Positions 1 through 8,856 of a stretch of DNA of 64,000 bases are shown here, piece by piece. The position numbers were made by a program, and so were the translations under genes. Position 1 is the stretch's first letter. Each line of letters begins with the position of its first letter. The notes under the pieces were generated by a model, which saw only the letters and a list, made by a program, of their open reading frames with translations, had not been told where the DNA came from and did no database searches. Source of the DNA: Nocardioides sp. B-3 (GTDB taxonomy: Bacteria; Actinomycetota; Actinomycetes; Propionibacteriales; Nocardioidaceae). The stretch lies in contig NZ_CP087968.1 of NCBI RefSeq assembly GCF_024703895.1, positions 2,542,001-2,606,000 of the forward strand, read 5' to 3'.

Positions 1-185
1 GCAGTGGGCGCTCCGCGACAACCGCGTCACGAGCGCCGTGATCGGTGCCAGCAGTGTCGAGCAGCTCGACACCAACCTCGGCGCGCCTCGACGGGCCGCC
101 GCTCACCGACGCGGAGCTGGCCGAGATCGACACGTTCGCGGTCGAGTCCGGCATCAACCTGTGGGCGAAGGCGACCGAGGAGTAA
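1..185 (+). CDS. Aldo/keto reductase, C-terminal end (partial)
   Basis: This is the last ~60 codons of an aldo/keto reductase whose 5' part lies outside the window. The frame reads WALRD..VTSAVIGASSVEQLDTNL and ends GINLWAKATEE before TAA at 183-185. The IGASSVEQL segment is the C-terminal NADPH-binding motif of the family, and the GINLWA ending resembles the L-glyceraldehyde-3-phosphate reductase (YghZ) subgroup. An extra C near position 88 breaks the frame after NLGA; removing it restores LDGPPLTDAELAEID. The likely role is cytosolic NADPH-dependent reduction of small aldehydes or ketones; the substrate cannot be told from this fragment. Confidence 0.75.
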
Positions 186-228
186 AGCCATTCGCCTCCG
201 TCGGTCGCAGCGGGGATGATGGCTCGTT

Positions 229-1918
229 GTGGGTCACGTTGATGTCGCCGGAGTGCGTTACGAGCTGCCAGACGGGCGGGTGCTGCTCGACGACGTCAGC
301 TTCCGGGTCGGGGACGGCGCGAAGGTCGCGCTCGTCGGCGCCAACGGGGGCCGGCAAGACGACGTTGCTGCGGATCATCACGGGCGACCTCACACCGCAC
401 GCCGGTGCGGTGACCCGCAGCGGCGGGCTCGGCGTGATGCGCCAGTTCGTCGGCCACGGTGGCGGTGACGAGACCGTCGCCGACCTGCTGCTCAGCGTCG
501 CGCCCGAGGCGGTCCCGCGCCGCGGCCGCCAAGGTCGACGCCTGCGAGCTGACGCTGATGGACACCGACGACGAGAAGGCGCAGATGGCCTACGCCGTCG
601 CGCTCTCCGACTATGCCGACGCGGGCGGCTACGAGGTCGAGGTGACGTGGGACGTGTGCACCACCGTCGCGATGGCGATGCCGTTCGACCGCGCGAAGCA
701 CCGCCTCCTCACCACGCTCTCCGGCGGCGAGCAGAAGCGACTCGTCTCGGAATACCTCCTGCGCGGTCCGGACCAGGTGCTGCTGCTCGACGAGCCCGAC
801 AACTACCTCGACGTGCCCGGCAAGATCTGGCTCGAGGAACGCATCCGCGAGTCGACGAAGACCATCCTGTTCATCAGCCACGACCGCGAGCTGCTCAACA
901 ACACCGCGACCCGCATCGTGACCGTCGAGCTGGGCAGCGCCGGCAACCGGGTGTGGACCCACCCCGGCAACTTCGCCAGCTACCACGAGGCCCGCACCGA
1001 CCGGTTCGCCCGCTTCGAGGAGCTGCGCCGCCGCTGGGACGAGGAGCACGCCAAGCTCAAGGCGCTGGTGCTGCGGCTCAAGATCAAGGCGGAGTACAAC
1101 GACGGCATGTCCTCGCAGTACCGCGCGTCCCAGACCCGACTGCGCAAGTTCGAGGAGGCCGGCCCGCCGACCGAGCAGCCGCGCGAGCAGCAGGTCACGA
1201 TGCGGCTCAAGGGCGGTCGCACCGGCAAGCGCGCGGTGGTGTGCGAGGACCTCGAGCTCACCGGACTGATGAAGCCCTTCGACCTCGAGGTCTGGTACGG
1301 CGAACGCGTGGCCGTCCTCGGCAGCAACGGCTCCGGCAAGTCGCACTTCCTGCGGCTGCTGGCCGCCGGTGGCTCCGACCCCGACGTGGAGCACCGTCCC
1401 GTCGGCGATCCGCCCAACGCCGTACCCCACACGGGGCGGGCGAAGCTCGGCGCGCGCGTGCGACCGGGCTGGTTCGTGCAGACGCACGAGCACCCCGAGC
1501 TGGTGGGTCGCACCCTGCTGGAGATCCTGCATCGCGGCGACGGATCGCCCGACGGTCGCAGGGGCATGGGCCGGGAACAGGCGGCGCGCGTGCTCGACCG
1601 CTACGAGCTCGCGCACGCGGGGAGCAGACCTTCGAGTCGCTCAGCGGTGGCCAGCAGGCCCGCTTCCAGATCCTGCTGCTCGAGCTGTCCGGCGCGACGC
1701 TGCTCCTGCTGGACGAGCCGACCGACAACCTCGACGTACAAAGTGCGGAGGCGCTGGAGGCCGGGCTCGAGGCCTTCGACGGGACCGTCCCGGCGGTCAC
1801 CCACGACCGATGGTTCGCCCGCGGCTTCGACCGATTCCTCGTGTACGGCGCCGACGGTGCCGTCTACGAGTCCGACGGTCCGGTCTGGGACGAGGGGCGT
1901 GTGGTGCGGTCGCGCTGA
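229..1918 (+). CDS. ABC-F family ATP-binding protein (frameshifted)
   Basis: A soluble protein with two ATPase modules and no membrane segment, about 563 residues, as in ABC-F proteins that act on the ribosome (translation factors or antibiotic-resistance proteins). The first module has Walker A (about 340-360), signature LSGGEQKRL (about 718-745) and Walker B LLLDEPDNYLDV. A charged inter-domain linker follows, then a second module with GSNGSGKS (about 1318), LSGGQQARF (about 1638) and LLLLDEPTDNLDV. Three indels break the frame: an extra G in the first Walker A near 350, an extra C near 512, and a lost G near 1620. The GTG start at 229 gives a normal N-terminus. Whether it is a housekeeping or resistance ABC-F is not decidable here. 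Confidence 0.85.
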
Positions 1919-1931
1919 GGTCGGGGGAGGC

Positions 1932-2828
1932 TCAGCCTGCTTCGCGCGCCCGGCCACTCTCCGGGGCCGTCAGGAGCTCGAGTGCGACTCGCTCATCGAG
2001 CTCACACGACTTCCTGTGAGACCTCACGAGGCGGACGGCCTTCATGTCGGGCGAGACGAGGAAGACGTCCGGGGAGATCGGGTAGGGCTCCTCGCTCCGG
2101 GTCTTGTGAGCCAACCACGACATCGTGACCGCGGTGTGGATGACATCCTCATCGACCGGCACGTGCACCCAGAGCTCGAACTTGGTCGGAACCGCAACCA
2201 GCACTCCGTGGATCGGGAAGTCGGTGCCCGGGACGCGTCGCAGCACCTCGGGCAGCACCACCACCCGGGCGGCGCCGTGTGCGTCGGGGCTGTCGAGGAA
2301 CTCGACCCATGAGCCCCTCACGCGTGGATCGACTCGGCGTCGGGTGTGGCGTGGCAGGGGCAGCGCGGCAAGGTTGGTGAGCGCTGTTTCATAGGCCTCG
2401 TCCCGGTCGCCGACGAGGTCGAGCTCGCCGAACTCATGGCTGGCCCCTTTGCCCTGCGCTGCAAGCACGGCAAAGAGCCCGGGCAGTGGCTCGAGGGCGT
2501 CGTAGGTGAGGAGCTGATCTGCACGCTCCGTGGGCCACAGCTTCACGCGGAGGTCGGCGGTCGCTGGTCGCTGGTCCGGCCGCATGGCGAGGAGGGTGGA
2601 GAGCTGGTCCCGCACCGCCCGTGGCCATCGCCTGCGCGGCATCAGGCTCAGCGTGCGCGCCGGGTTGTCGAGCCCCAGCTCACGACCGTCCGCAAGGGCG
2701 AGCGCGACGCCGTCCAGCACGCTCGAGCTGTGACCGAGCTCGGTGAGGACGCGTTGGGCCTCGTTGAGCAGCCAGCGGGTGTCAGTGGCGTTGAGGCCGG
2801 GGAGCTTCGGTTCGTCGATGTGTGTCAT
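1932..2828 (-). CDS. Hypothetical protein
   Basis: An intact reading frame of about 298 residues starting at ATG 2828 (MTHIDEPKLPGLN); a TTG four codons upstream is an alternative start. No signal peptide or membrane segment is seen. The N-terminal half is basic and Arg-rich. The C-terminal half alternates short hydrophobic strands (VLVAVPTKFELWVHVPV, DVFLVSPDMKAVRLV), suggesting a mixed alpha/beta fold. It faintly recalls YtpQ/DUF1444 proteins, but this is not established. Its stop lies 14 bp from that of the ABC-F gene, so the two converge. It sits beside a small toxin-antitoxin-like pair and may be accessory. Confidence 0.6.
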   Translation of the reverse strand: MTHIDEPKLPGLNATDTRWLLNEAQRVLTELGHSSSVLDGVALALADGRELGLDNPARTLSLMPRRRWPRAVRDQLSTLLAMRPDQRPATADLRVKLWPTERADQLLTYDALEPLPGLFAVLAAQGKGASHEFGELDLVGDRDEAYETALTNLAALPLPRHTRRRVDPRVRGSWVEFLDSPDAHGAARVVVLPEVLRRVPGTDFPIHGVLVAVPTKFELWVHVPVDEDVIHTAVTMSWLAHKTRSEEPYPISPDVFLVSPDMKAVRLVRSHRKSCELDERVALELLTAPESGRAREAG

Positions 2829-3046
2829 GTCCCGATGCAAACAGGATTCGGGGCGCGGTGTCGGGGGTCATCCACAGGCTGCGCATTGCGAGCCACTCTC
2901 CGTCCACAGCCCACCCGAAACTGGGGCTTGTCCCCGGTGGTGATGGGTTCGACAAGGAGTGTCCGAGGGCGCTCGTAACTTCGGTGCATGACCTCAACCA
3001 CCACGGCATTGATCAAAGCAGCGATGCAAGTTACCTTGGAAGGGCG

Positions 3047-3274
3047 ATGAGCGGTCCGATCATCGTGGTGTCTGCGCTCAAGCACGGACTGACCAAGGAG
3101 GAGATCCTTCATGCCTATCGCCACCCTGTCCGTGTCTGGGACCTCGGCGATGGTTTCACCATGATCGTCGGGCCGAATCAGGCCGCGATCTTCCCGGAGG
3201 TCGGGTATGTCGACGGCGGAGAGACCTTCGTCATCGTTCACGCCATGAAGGCCCGCGAGAAGTTCCTGAGGTGA
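3047..3274 (+). CDS. Small BrnT-like putative toxin of a TA pair
   Basis: Encodes 75 residues. The start at ATG 3047 is supported by GGAAGG about 7 nt upstream. The order of elements resembles small BrnT/DUF4258-type RNase toxins: an early HG, helix KEEILHAYRHP, strands VRVWDLGDGFTMIVGP, then a terminal VIVHAMKAREKF with conserved His, Arg and Lys. It has no signal peptide. The next gene starts at or within a few bases of its stop and encodes a helix-turn-helix-like protein, the usual layout of a type II toxin-antitoxin operon. Base composition is visibly less GC-rich than the neighbours, consistent with acquisition. The toxin role is inferred from size, order and weak similarity. Confidence 0.6.
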   Translation: MSGPIIVVSALKHGLTKEEILHAYRHPVRVWDLGDGFTMIVGPNQAAIFPEVGYVDGGETFVIVHAMKAREKFLR

Positions 3275-3279
3275 CGAAC

Positions 3280-3549
3280 ATGCCGCGCACAGTTGACGAG
3301 ATCCTGAAGCACGCCGAAGAGCTGACGCTTCGGTTCGAGTCCTATGAGCCAGATCCCGATCACGAGCTCGATGCCAAGGCCGTGGCCTTGCTGCGAGATG
3401 CGGTGGTCGAACGCTCCAAGGCGGAGCGCCACCTTGTTGAGGCGGTGCGCATCGCACGCGAGGCCGGAATGACTCGGTCTGCGATCGGGTCGCTGGTCGG
3501 CACCAGCGGTGAGGCTGCTCGGCAGCGATACGGCAGCAAGGTCGCCTGA
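3280..3549 (+). CDS. Putative antitoxin with HTH-like C-terminus
   Basis: About 89 residues from ATG 3280, chosen because GAGG lies 8 nt upstream; GTG 3271, overlapping the previous stop, is an alternative start. The N-terminal half is acidic and helical (DEILKHAEELTLRFESYEPDPDHE). The C-terminal half, HLVEAVRIAREAGMTRSAIG followed by SLVGTSGEAARQRYG, resembles the short HTH of many actinobacterial regulators. Partner gene order and translational coupling fit an antitoxin that neutralises the upstream toxin and represses the operon. Note that the toxin-like gene comes first, as in brnTA/higBA-type loci. Confidence 0.6.
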   Translation: MPRTVDEILKHAEELTLRFESYEPDPDHELDAKAVALLRDAVVERSKAERHLVEAVRIAREAGMTRSAIGSLVGTSGEAARQRYGSKVA

Positions 3550-3593
3550 CGGGCGGCTCGAGTGACGAGCGCGCTGGCCCCTAGGGTCCCGCG

Positions 3594-3975
3594 TCAGGCA
3601 CCGCTGCCGTAGGGGCGGGTGATGATCTCGAGACTGTGCCCGTCGGGGTCCTCCCAGTAGACGCCGCGCCCGCCGTCACCGTGGTTGATCGCGTCGGGGT
3701 GCTGGTGGAAGGGGTCGGCCCAGTAGGCGATCCCGCGCTGCTGGATGCGCCCGAAGATCTCGTCGAACTCGTCCTCGCTGACGAGGAAGGCGTAGTGCTG
3801 CGGGTGCGGTGCCGGGTCCTCCAGCACGTCGAGGCTCACGCCGTTGGCCAGCTGGACCACCGGGGAAGGGGCCGTAGCGTGCCGGCTCCGCCAGACCGAG
3901 CACCTCGACGAGGTGCCGCGCGGTCTCGTGCTGGTCGCGGGCGTGGACGATCGTGTGGTTGAGGTCGATGGCCAT
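3594..3975 (-). CDS. VOC family protein (frameshifted)
   Basis: A single vicinal-oxygen-chelate (glyoxalase/bleomycin-resistance fold) protein of about 126 residues. It opens MAIDLNHTIVHARD, with the metal-ligand-type His, and closes GRGVYWEDPDGHSLEIITRPYG, where YWEDPDGHxLEI is the family's C-terminal metal-binding strand with the Glu ligand. AGGAGG lies about 8 nt upstream of the ATG at 3975. One extra base in a C run near 3860 shifts the frame after YGPFP; removing it restores VVQLANGVSLDVLED. The substrate is unknown. It precedes, on the opposite side, the acyl-CoA dehydrogenase cluster on the same strand. Confidence 0.8.
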
Positions 3976-4008
3976 GGCTTTGTCCTCCTGCGACCCAGCC
4001 TGCCACAG

Positions 4009-5160
4009 TCACACGAAGGCGCTGATGCCCGTTTCCGCACGGCCGATCAACAGCTTCTGGATCTGCGACGTGCCCTCGTAGAGCGTCATCACCCGGGCGT
4101 CGCGGAGGTACTTCGCGGCGGGGTAGTCGTCGACGTAGCCCGAACCGCCGTGGATCTGGATGGCGAGGTTGGCGGCGCGGACGGCAGCCTCGGACGCGAA
4201 CAGCTTCGCCTTGGAGGCGGCCGTTCCGAAGGGTTCGCCGCGGTCGACGAGGTCGGCGCAGCGCCACACGAGGAGCCTCGCGGCGTCGGCGTCGAGGGAG
4301 ATGTCGGCGATCATGTCCTGCACCAGCTGGAAGGCGGCGATCGGCTTGCCGAACTGGGTGCGGCTGGTGGCGTAGTCGACCGACGTCTCGAGACAGCCCT
4401 GCACGATGCCGACGCAGCCGGCGGCCACCGCGAGGCGCCCCTTGTCCAGCGTGCTCATCGCGATATTGAACCCGCGACCGACCTCGCCGAGCACGGCCGA
4501 GGAGGGCACCCGCACGTCGGAGAGGAACAGCTCCGCGGTGGCCCGGCCGCGCAGGCCGAGCTTGCCCTTGATCTCGCGCGCCTCGAAGCCGGGGGTGTCC
4601 GTCGGCACCGGGAACGCCGTGACGCCGCGCGGGCCGTCGTCGCTGGTGCGCGCGAAGATCAGCGCGACGTCGGCCCAGGTGCCGTTGGTGATGAAGAGCT
4701 TCTGCCCGTTGAGCACCCAGTCGTCACCGTCGCGGGTCGCGCGCGACGTCAGGTTGCCCGCGTCCGATCCGGTGTCCGGCTCGGTCAGCCCGAAGCAGCC
4801 GAGCTTGCTGGCCGTCGCGAGCTGCGGCAGCCACTCCTGCTTCTGCTCCTCGGAGCCGTTGAACAGGATCGACTTCCCGACGAGGCCGCTGCTGACCGAC
4901 ACGATCCCGCGCAGCGCCGAGTCGGCCCGCCCGAGCTCCTCCATCGCCAGCGCATAGGTGACGTAGTCGCCGCCGAGACCGCCGTACTCCTCCGGGATGG
5001 TGAGCCCGAAGAACCCGATCTCGGCCATCTTCGGCACGATCGCCGGGTCGACCGACTCGTCGCGGTCCCACTGCGTGCGGTGCGGCACGGCTTCCCGGTC
5101 GAGGAAGTCGCGGGCCAGCGTCCGGAAGGCCTGCTGCTCGTCGCTCAGCGAGAGGTCCAT
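4009..5160 (-). CDS. Acyl-CoA dehydrogenase
   Basis: An intact 383-residue flavoenzyme that oxidises acyl-CoA thioesters to trans-2-enoyl-CoA, passing electrons to ETF. FAD-binding and active-site motifs are seen in order: GLTEPDTGSDAG (about residues 125-136), FITNGTWADV, and the C-terminal MTLYEGTSQIQKLLIGR, whose Glu is the catalytic base in short/medium-chain enzymes. The length is normal. The ATG at 5160 overlaps the upstream stop (TGATG), so it is translationally coupled to the preceding acyl-CoA dehydrogenase. Three such genes in a row suggest a dedicated acyl-CoA or branched/sterol side-chain degradation module; the substrate is not determinable. Confidence 0.92.
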   Translation of the reverse strand: MDLSLSDEQQAFRTLARDFLDREAVPHRTQWDRDESVDPAIVPKMAEIGFFGLTIPEEYGGLGGDYVTYALAMEELGRADSALRGIVSVSSGLVGKSILFNGSEEQKQEWLPQLATASKLGCFGLTEPDTGSDAGNLTSRATRDGDDWVLNGQKLFITNGTWADVALIFARTSDDGPRGVTAFPVPTDTPGFEAREIKGKLGLRGRATAELFLSDVRVPSSAVLGEVGRGFNIAMSTLDKGRLAVAAGCVGIVQGCLETSVDYATSRTQFGKPIAAFQLVQDMIADISLDADAARLLVWRCADLVDRGEPFGTAASKAKLFASEAAVRAANLAIQIHGGSGYVDDYPAAKYLRDARVMTLYEGTSQIQKLLIGRAETGISAFV

Positions 5161-6300
5161 CAGGCGAGCGCGTCGATCTCGCCGTGGTCGGCCACCCGGG
5201 CGGCCAGCCCGGTGAGGTGATGCTGCGCCCCACCGAGCCATTGCTCGAGTACGGCGAGGTGAGCCGTCCCGACGCCGACGGAGTATTCCGCCGTCATGGC
5301 GATCCCGCCGTGGAGCTGGATCGCGTCCTGCCCGATGTGCTTGCCGGCCCGGGCGATCTGCAGCCCGACCCGGTCGGCGGCGTCGGCGATGTCCGCCCGG
5401 CTGCCTGAGGCGACCACCATCGTCGCCCAGTCGACCGGGCTGTGGGCGAGCTCGAGCGAGACGTACATGTCGGCGGCCCGGAAGGTGAGGGCCCGGAAGG
5501 TGTTGAGGGTGACGCCGAACTGCTTGCGGCTCATGAGGTAGTTGTTGGTGGCGGCCACCCGGGCCTGCATCACGCCGAGCGCCCGGTTGGCGCCCATGAT
5601 CCGGGTGATGTCGCTGATGGTCGCGATGGTCGACGACAGGTCGAGCCCGGGCTCGCCCAGTGGCACCGCGGGTGTTTCGGCGAGCTCGACGCGCGCCGCG
5701 CGACTGCCGTCGAAGACGGCGTAGTCAGTGCGAGTCGCGTCCGCTCCGTCGACCACGAAGAGCCCCGTCCCGCCGGACGGCAGGGACGCGCTCACCACGA
5801 TGTGGTCGGCCCGGGCGCCGTTGGGCACCGGGTCGCGGACGCCGGTGAGCGTCCACGCATCACCATCCGAGGCGGCCGTCACGCCCTCCGCCGCCGAGGA
5901 CCAGCGACCGCCGGGGGAGGTGTCGGCGGCAGCCAGCACGATCTCGCCGGCCGCGAGCCGGCCCAGCAGGTCGGCACGCTGCTCGGATGATCCCGCGACG
6001 GCAACCAGTCCGCCGGCATGCACCACGGAGGCGAGGAACGGCTCTGGCGCCAGCACCCGGCCGAGCTCCCGGCAGACCAGCCCGATCTCCACCGGGCCGG
6101 CCTCGACGCCGCCGTCGTCCTCGGTGAACGGCAGACCGAGCACCCCCATCTCGGCCGGGGCGGGCCCACTGCGTCTCGTCGAACCCGGGAGCGTCGGCCA
6201 CGGCCCGGCGCCGGTTCTCGAACTCGCCGTACGCCTTGGTCGCGAGTCCGCGGACGGCCTCGCGCAGTGCCTTCTGCTCGTCGTCGTAGGTGAAGTCCAT
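5160..6300 (-). CDS. Acyl-CoA dehydrogenase, partner subunit type (frameshifted)
   Basis: About 380 residues starting MDFTYDDEQKALREAV at ATG 6300. It has an acyl-CoA dehydrogenase fold but divergent flavin motifs; the C-terminal catalytic segment reads QLHGGIAMTAEYSVG instead of the usual YEGTxQIQ, so the canonical catalytic Glu is absent. Such proteins in Actinobacteria often pair with an adjacent larger dehydrogenase to make alpha2beta2 enzymes (FadE pairs in steroid catabolism). An extra base near 6165 breaks the frame after DETQWAR; the frame resumes at EMGVLGLPF. It lies 1 bp from the upstream dehydrogenase gene and overlaps the downstream one, supporting co-translation. Confidence 0.85.
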
Positions 6301-6301
6301 G

Positions 6302-7455
<1,154 letters not shown>

Positions 7456-7482
7456 GCTGCTCCTCGGCGTCGAAGGTTCAAG

Positions 7483-8670
7483 TCACTCGCCGTCGGAGTC
7501 AAGCACGAATTCGGCACTTTGCGTCTCGTCGTCCCGAACCCGGGTGACCTCGACGCTGTCGCCGGGCCGGTAGGAACGGATCGTGGCGACGAGGGAGTCG
7601 GCGTCGGTGATCCGCTGGTCGTCGACCTGCGCGATCACGTCACCGGCCTCCAGCCCTCCCTCGTCGGCGGTGGAGCCGGGAGTGACACGGGTGACCGGAG
7701 CGCCCTCGGTCCCGCCGTCCCGGGGGCCGCCCACTCGGGAGCCCGAGCCGCGCGTGGGTCGGCGTCTCGCCGGCGCTCATCTGGTCGACGATCGGCATGA
7801 CCTCGTCGATGGGGATGGCGAAGCCGAGCCCGATCGAGCCGGACGCGGACTGCTCCCCGAAGCCCGACTGGGATGCCGCCGTACGGATCGAGGAGTTGAT
7901 GCCGACGACCGCACCCGTCATGTCGACCAGCGGGCCGCCGCTGTTGCCGGGGTTGATCGCCGCGTCGGTCTGGATGGCGGGGTACGTCGTGGAGTTGCCG
8001 CTCTCGTCACGGTCGACGTTCACCGGGCGGTCCAGGGGCGCTGACGATGCCGCTGGTCACCGTGGCGTCGAGGCCGAAGGGCGAGCCCCACCGCGACGAC
8101 CTGCTGGCCGACGTTGAGGTTGGCGGACTTGCCGATCGTGGCGGCCGTCAGGTTGCTCACGCCCTCGGCCTTGATCACGGCCGTGTCTGTCAGCGGATCG
8201 GTGCCCGGGATGGTCGCCTCGGCCGTGCTGCCGTCGGCGAAGTCGACGGTGATGGTGCCGCCGTCGCCCGCGACCTCGACCACGTGGTTGTTGGTCAGGA
8301 TGGTGCCGTCGGAGGTCAGGATGATGCCCGAGCCCGAGCCGGACCCCTCGGCGCCGGTGACGTCGATCTTCACGACGCTCGGCAACACCCGGGCCGCGAC
8401 GTCCTCGACCGATCCCTCCGGCGCCGGCGCGTCGCTCTGGGCGATGGGGGCGGTGTCGCCCGACGGCTCCGCGGACGCGTTCGGCGCGTCGGTGTGGGTG
8501 GAGTCCCACACCGCCGCGCCGCCCAGCCCGGCGCCGCCGCCGACGATCAGCGAGGTCGCGACCACGGCCGCGAGACCGGCCCGTCGTTTCCGCGGCGGCT
8601 CCGGAGGGGGCTCGGTCGGGAGCGTGGCGGTGTCGTAGGGCGTCCAGTCGGAGGGAGGCGTTGTGCTCAT
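7483..8670 (-). CDS. HtrA/DegP-like trypsin-like serine protease with PDZ (frameshifted)
   Basis: A membrane-anchored extracytoplasmic protease of about 395 residues. Start [13 protein letters not shown] at ATG 8670; a Pro-rich cytosolic tail and RKRR precede a single membrane helix (about residues 38-60). The S1 domain follows with catalytic His in NNHVVEV, Asp in [10 protein letters not shown] and Ser in [13 protein letters not shown], then one PDZ domain (about 7490-7730, [15 protein letters not shown]). Three indels (near 8085, 8037 and 7745) interrupt it. The expected role is quality control or signalling proteolysis at the envelope. It is divergent from the amylopullulanase gene. Confidence 0.88.
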
Positions 8671-8742
8671 GTCGACCAGCGTGCGTCGGGCTGCTGTGAA
8701 CCACCTGAGAGCGACCTTGGGGACGTCGAAGAAGGTCGCCGC

Positions 8743-8801
8743 TGCAAGATCTGCCATCCTCCGCGCAGGCGCGATCTGAAAGATCTTGCACGCCTTGCAA
8801 G
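8743..8801. promoter_or_regulatory. Cluster of TGCAAG/CTTGCA operator-like boxes
   Basis: A perfect 10-bp inverted repeat, TGCAAGATCT at 8743-8752 and AGATCTTGCA at 8781-8790, is followed three bases later by the palindrome CTTGCAAG (8794-8801). CTTGCA also repeats directly at 8785 and 8794, 9 bp apart. It lies 56 bp before the amylopullulanase start and just upstream of the divergent protease gene. CTTGCA-type half-sites resemble those recalled for LacI-family MalR/Reg1 maltose repressors of Streptomyces; the assignment is inference. Confidence 0.6.
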
Positions 8802-8856
8802 AGGTTGTCAGGGACTCCTAGTGTGACTGCCGCCACATCAACCTCGGGAGACCATC

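Noticed and set aside
2841-3046. Promoter for the toxin-antitoxin pair (TTGATC at 3009 with TACCTT at 3032)
   Set aside because: Spacing of 17 is right but the -10 hexamer matches only 3 of 6; nothing else is clear in this ~200-bp stretch.
3844-5220. Long plus-strand open frame (about 458 codons)
   Set aside because: It is antisense to an intact acyl-CoA dehydrogenase; high GC leaves long open antisense frames and the translation has no domain features.
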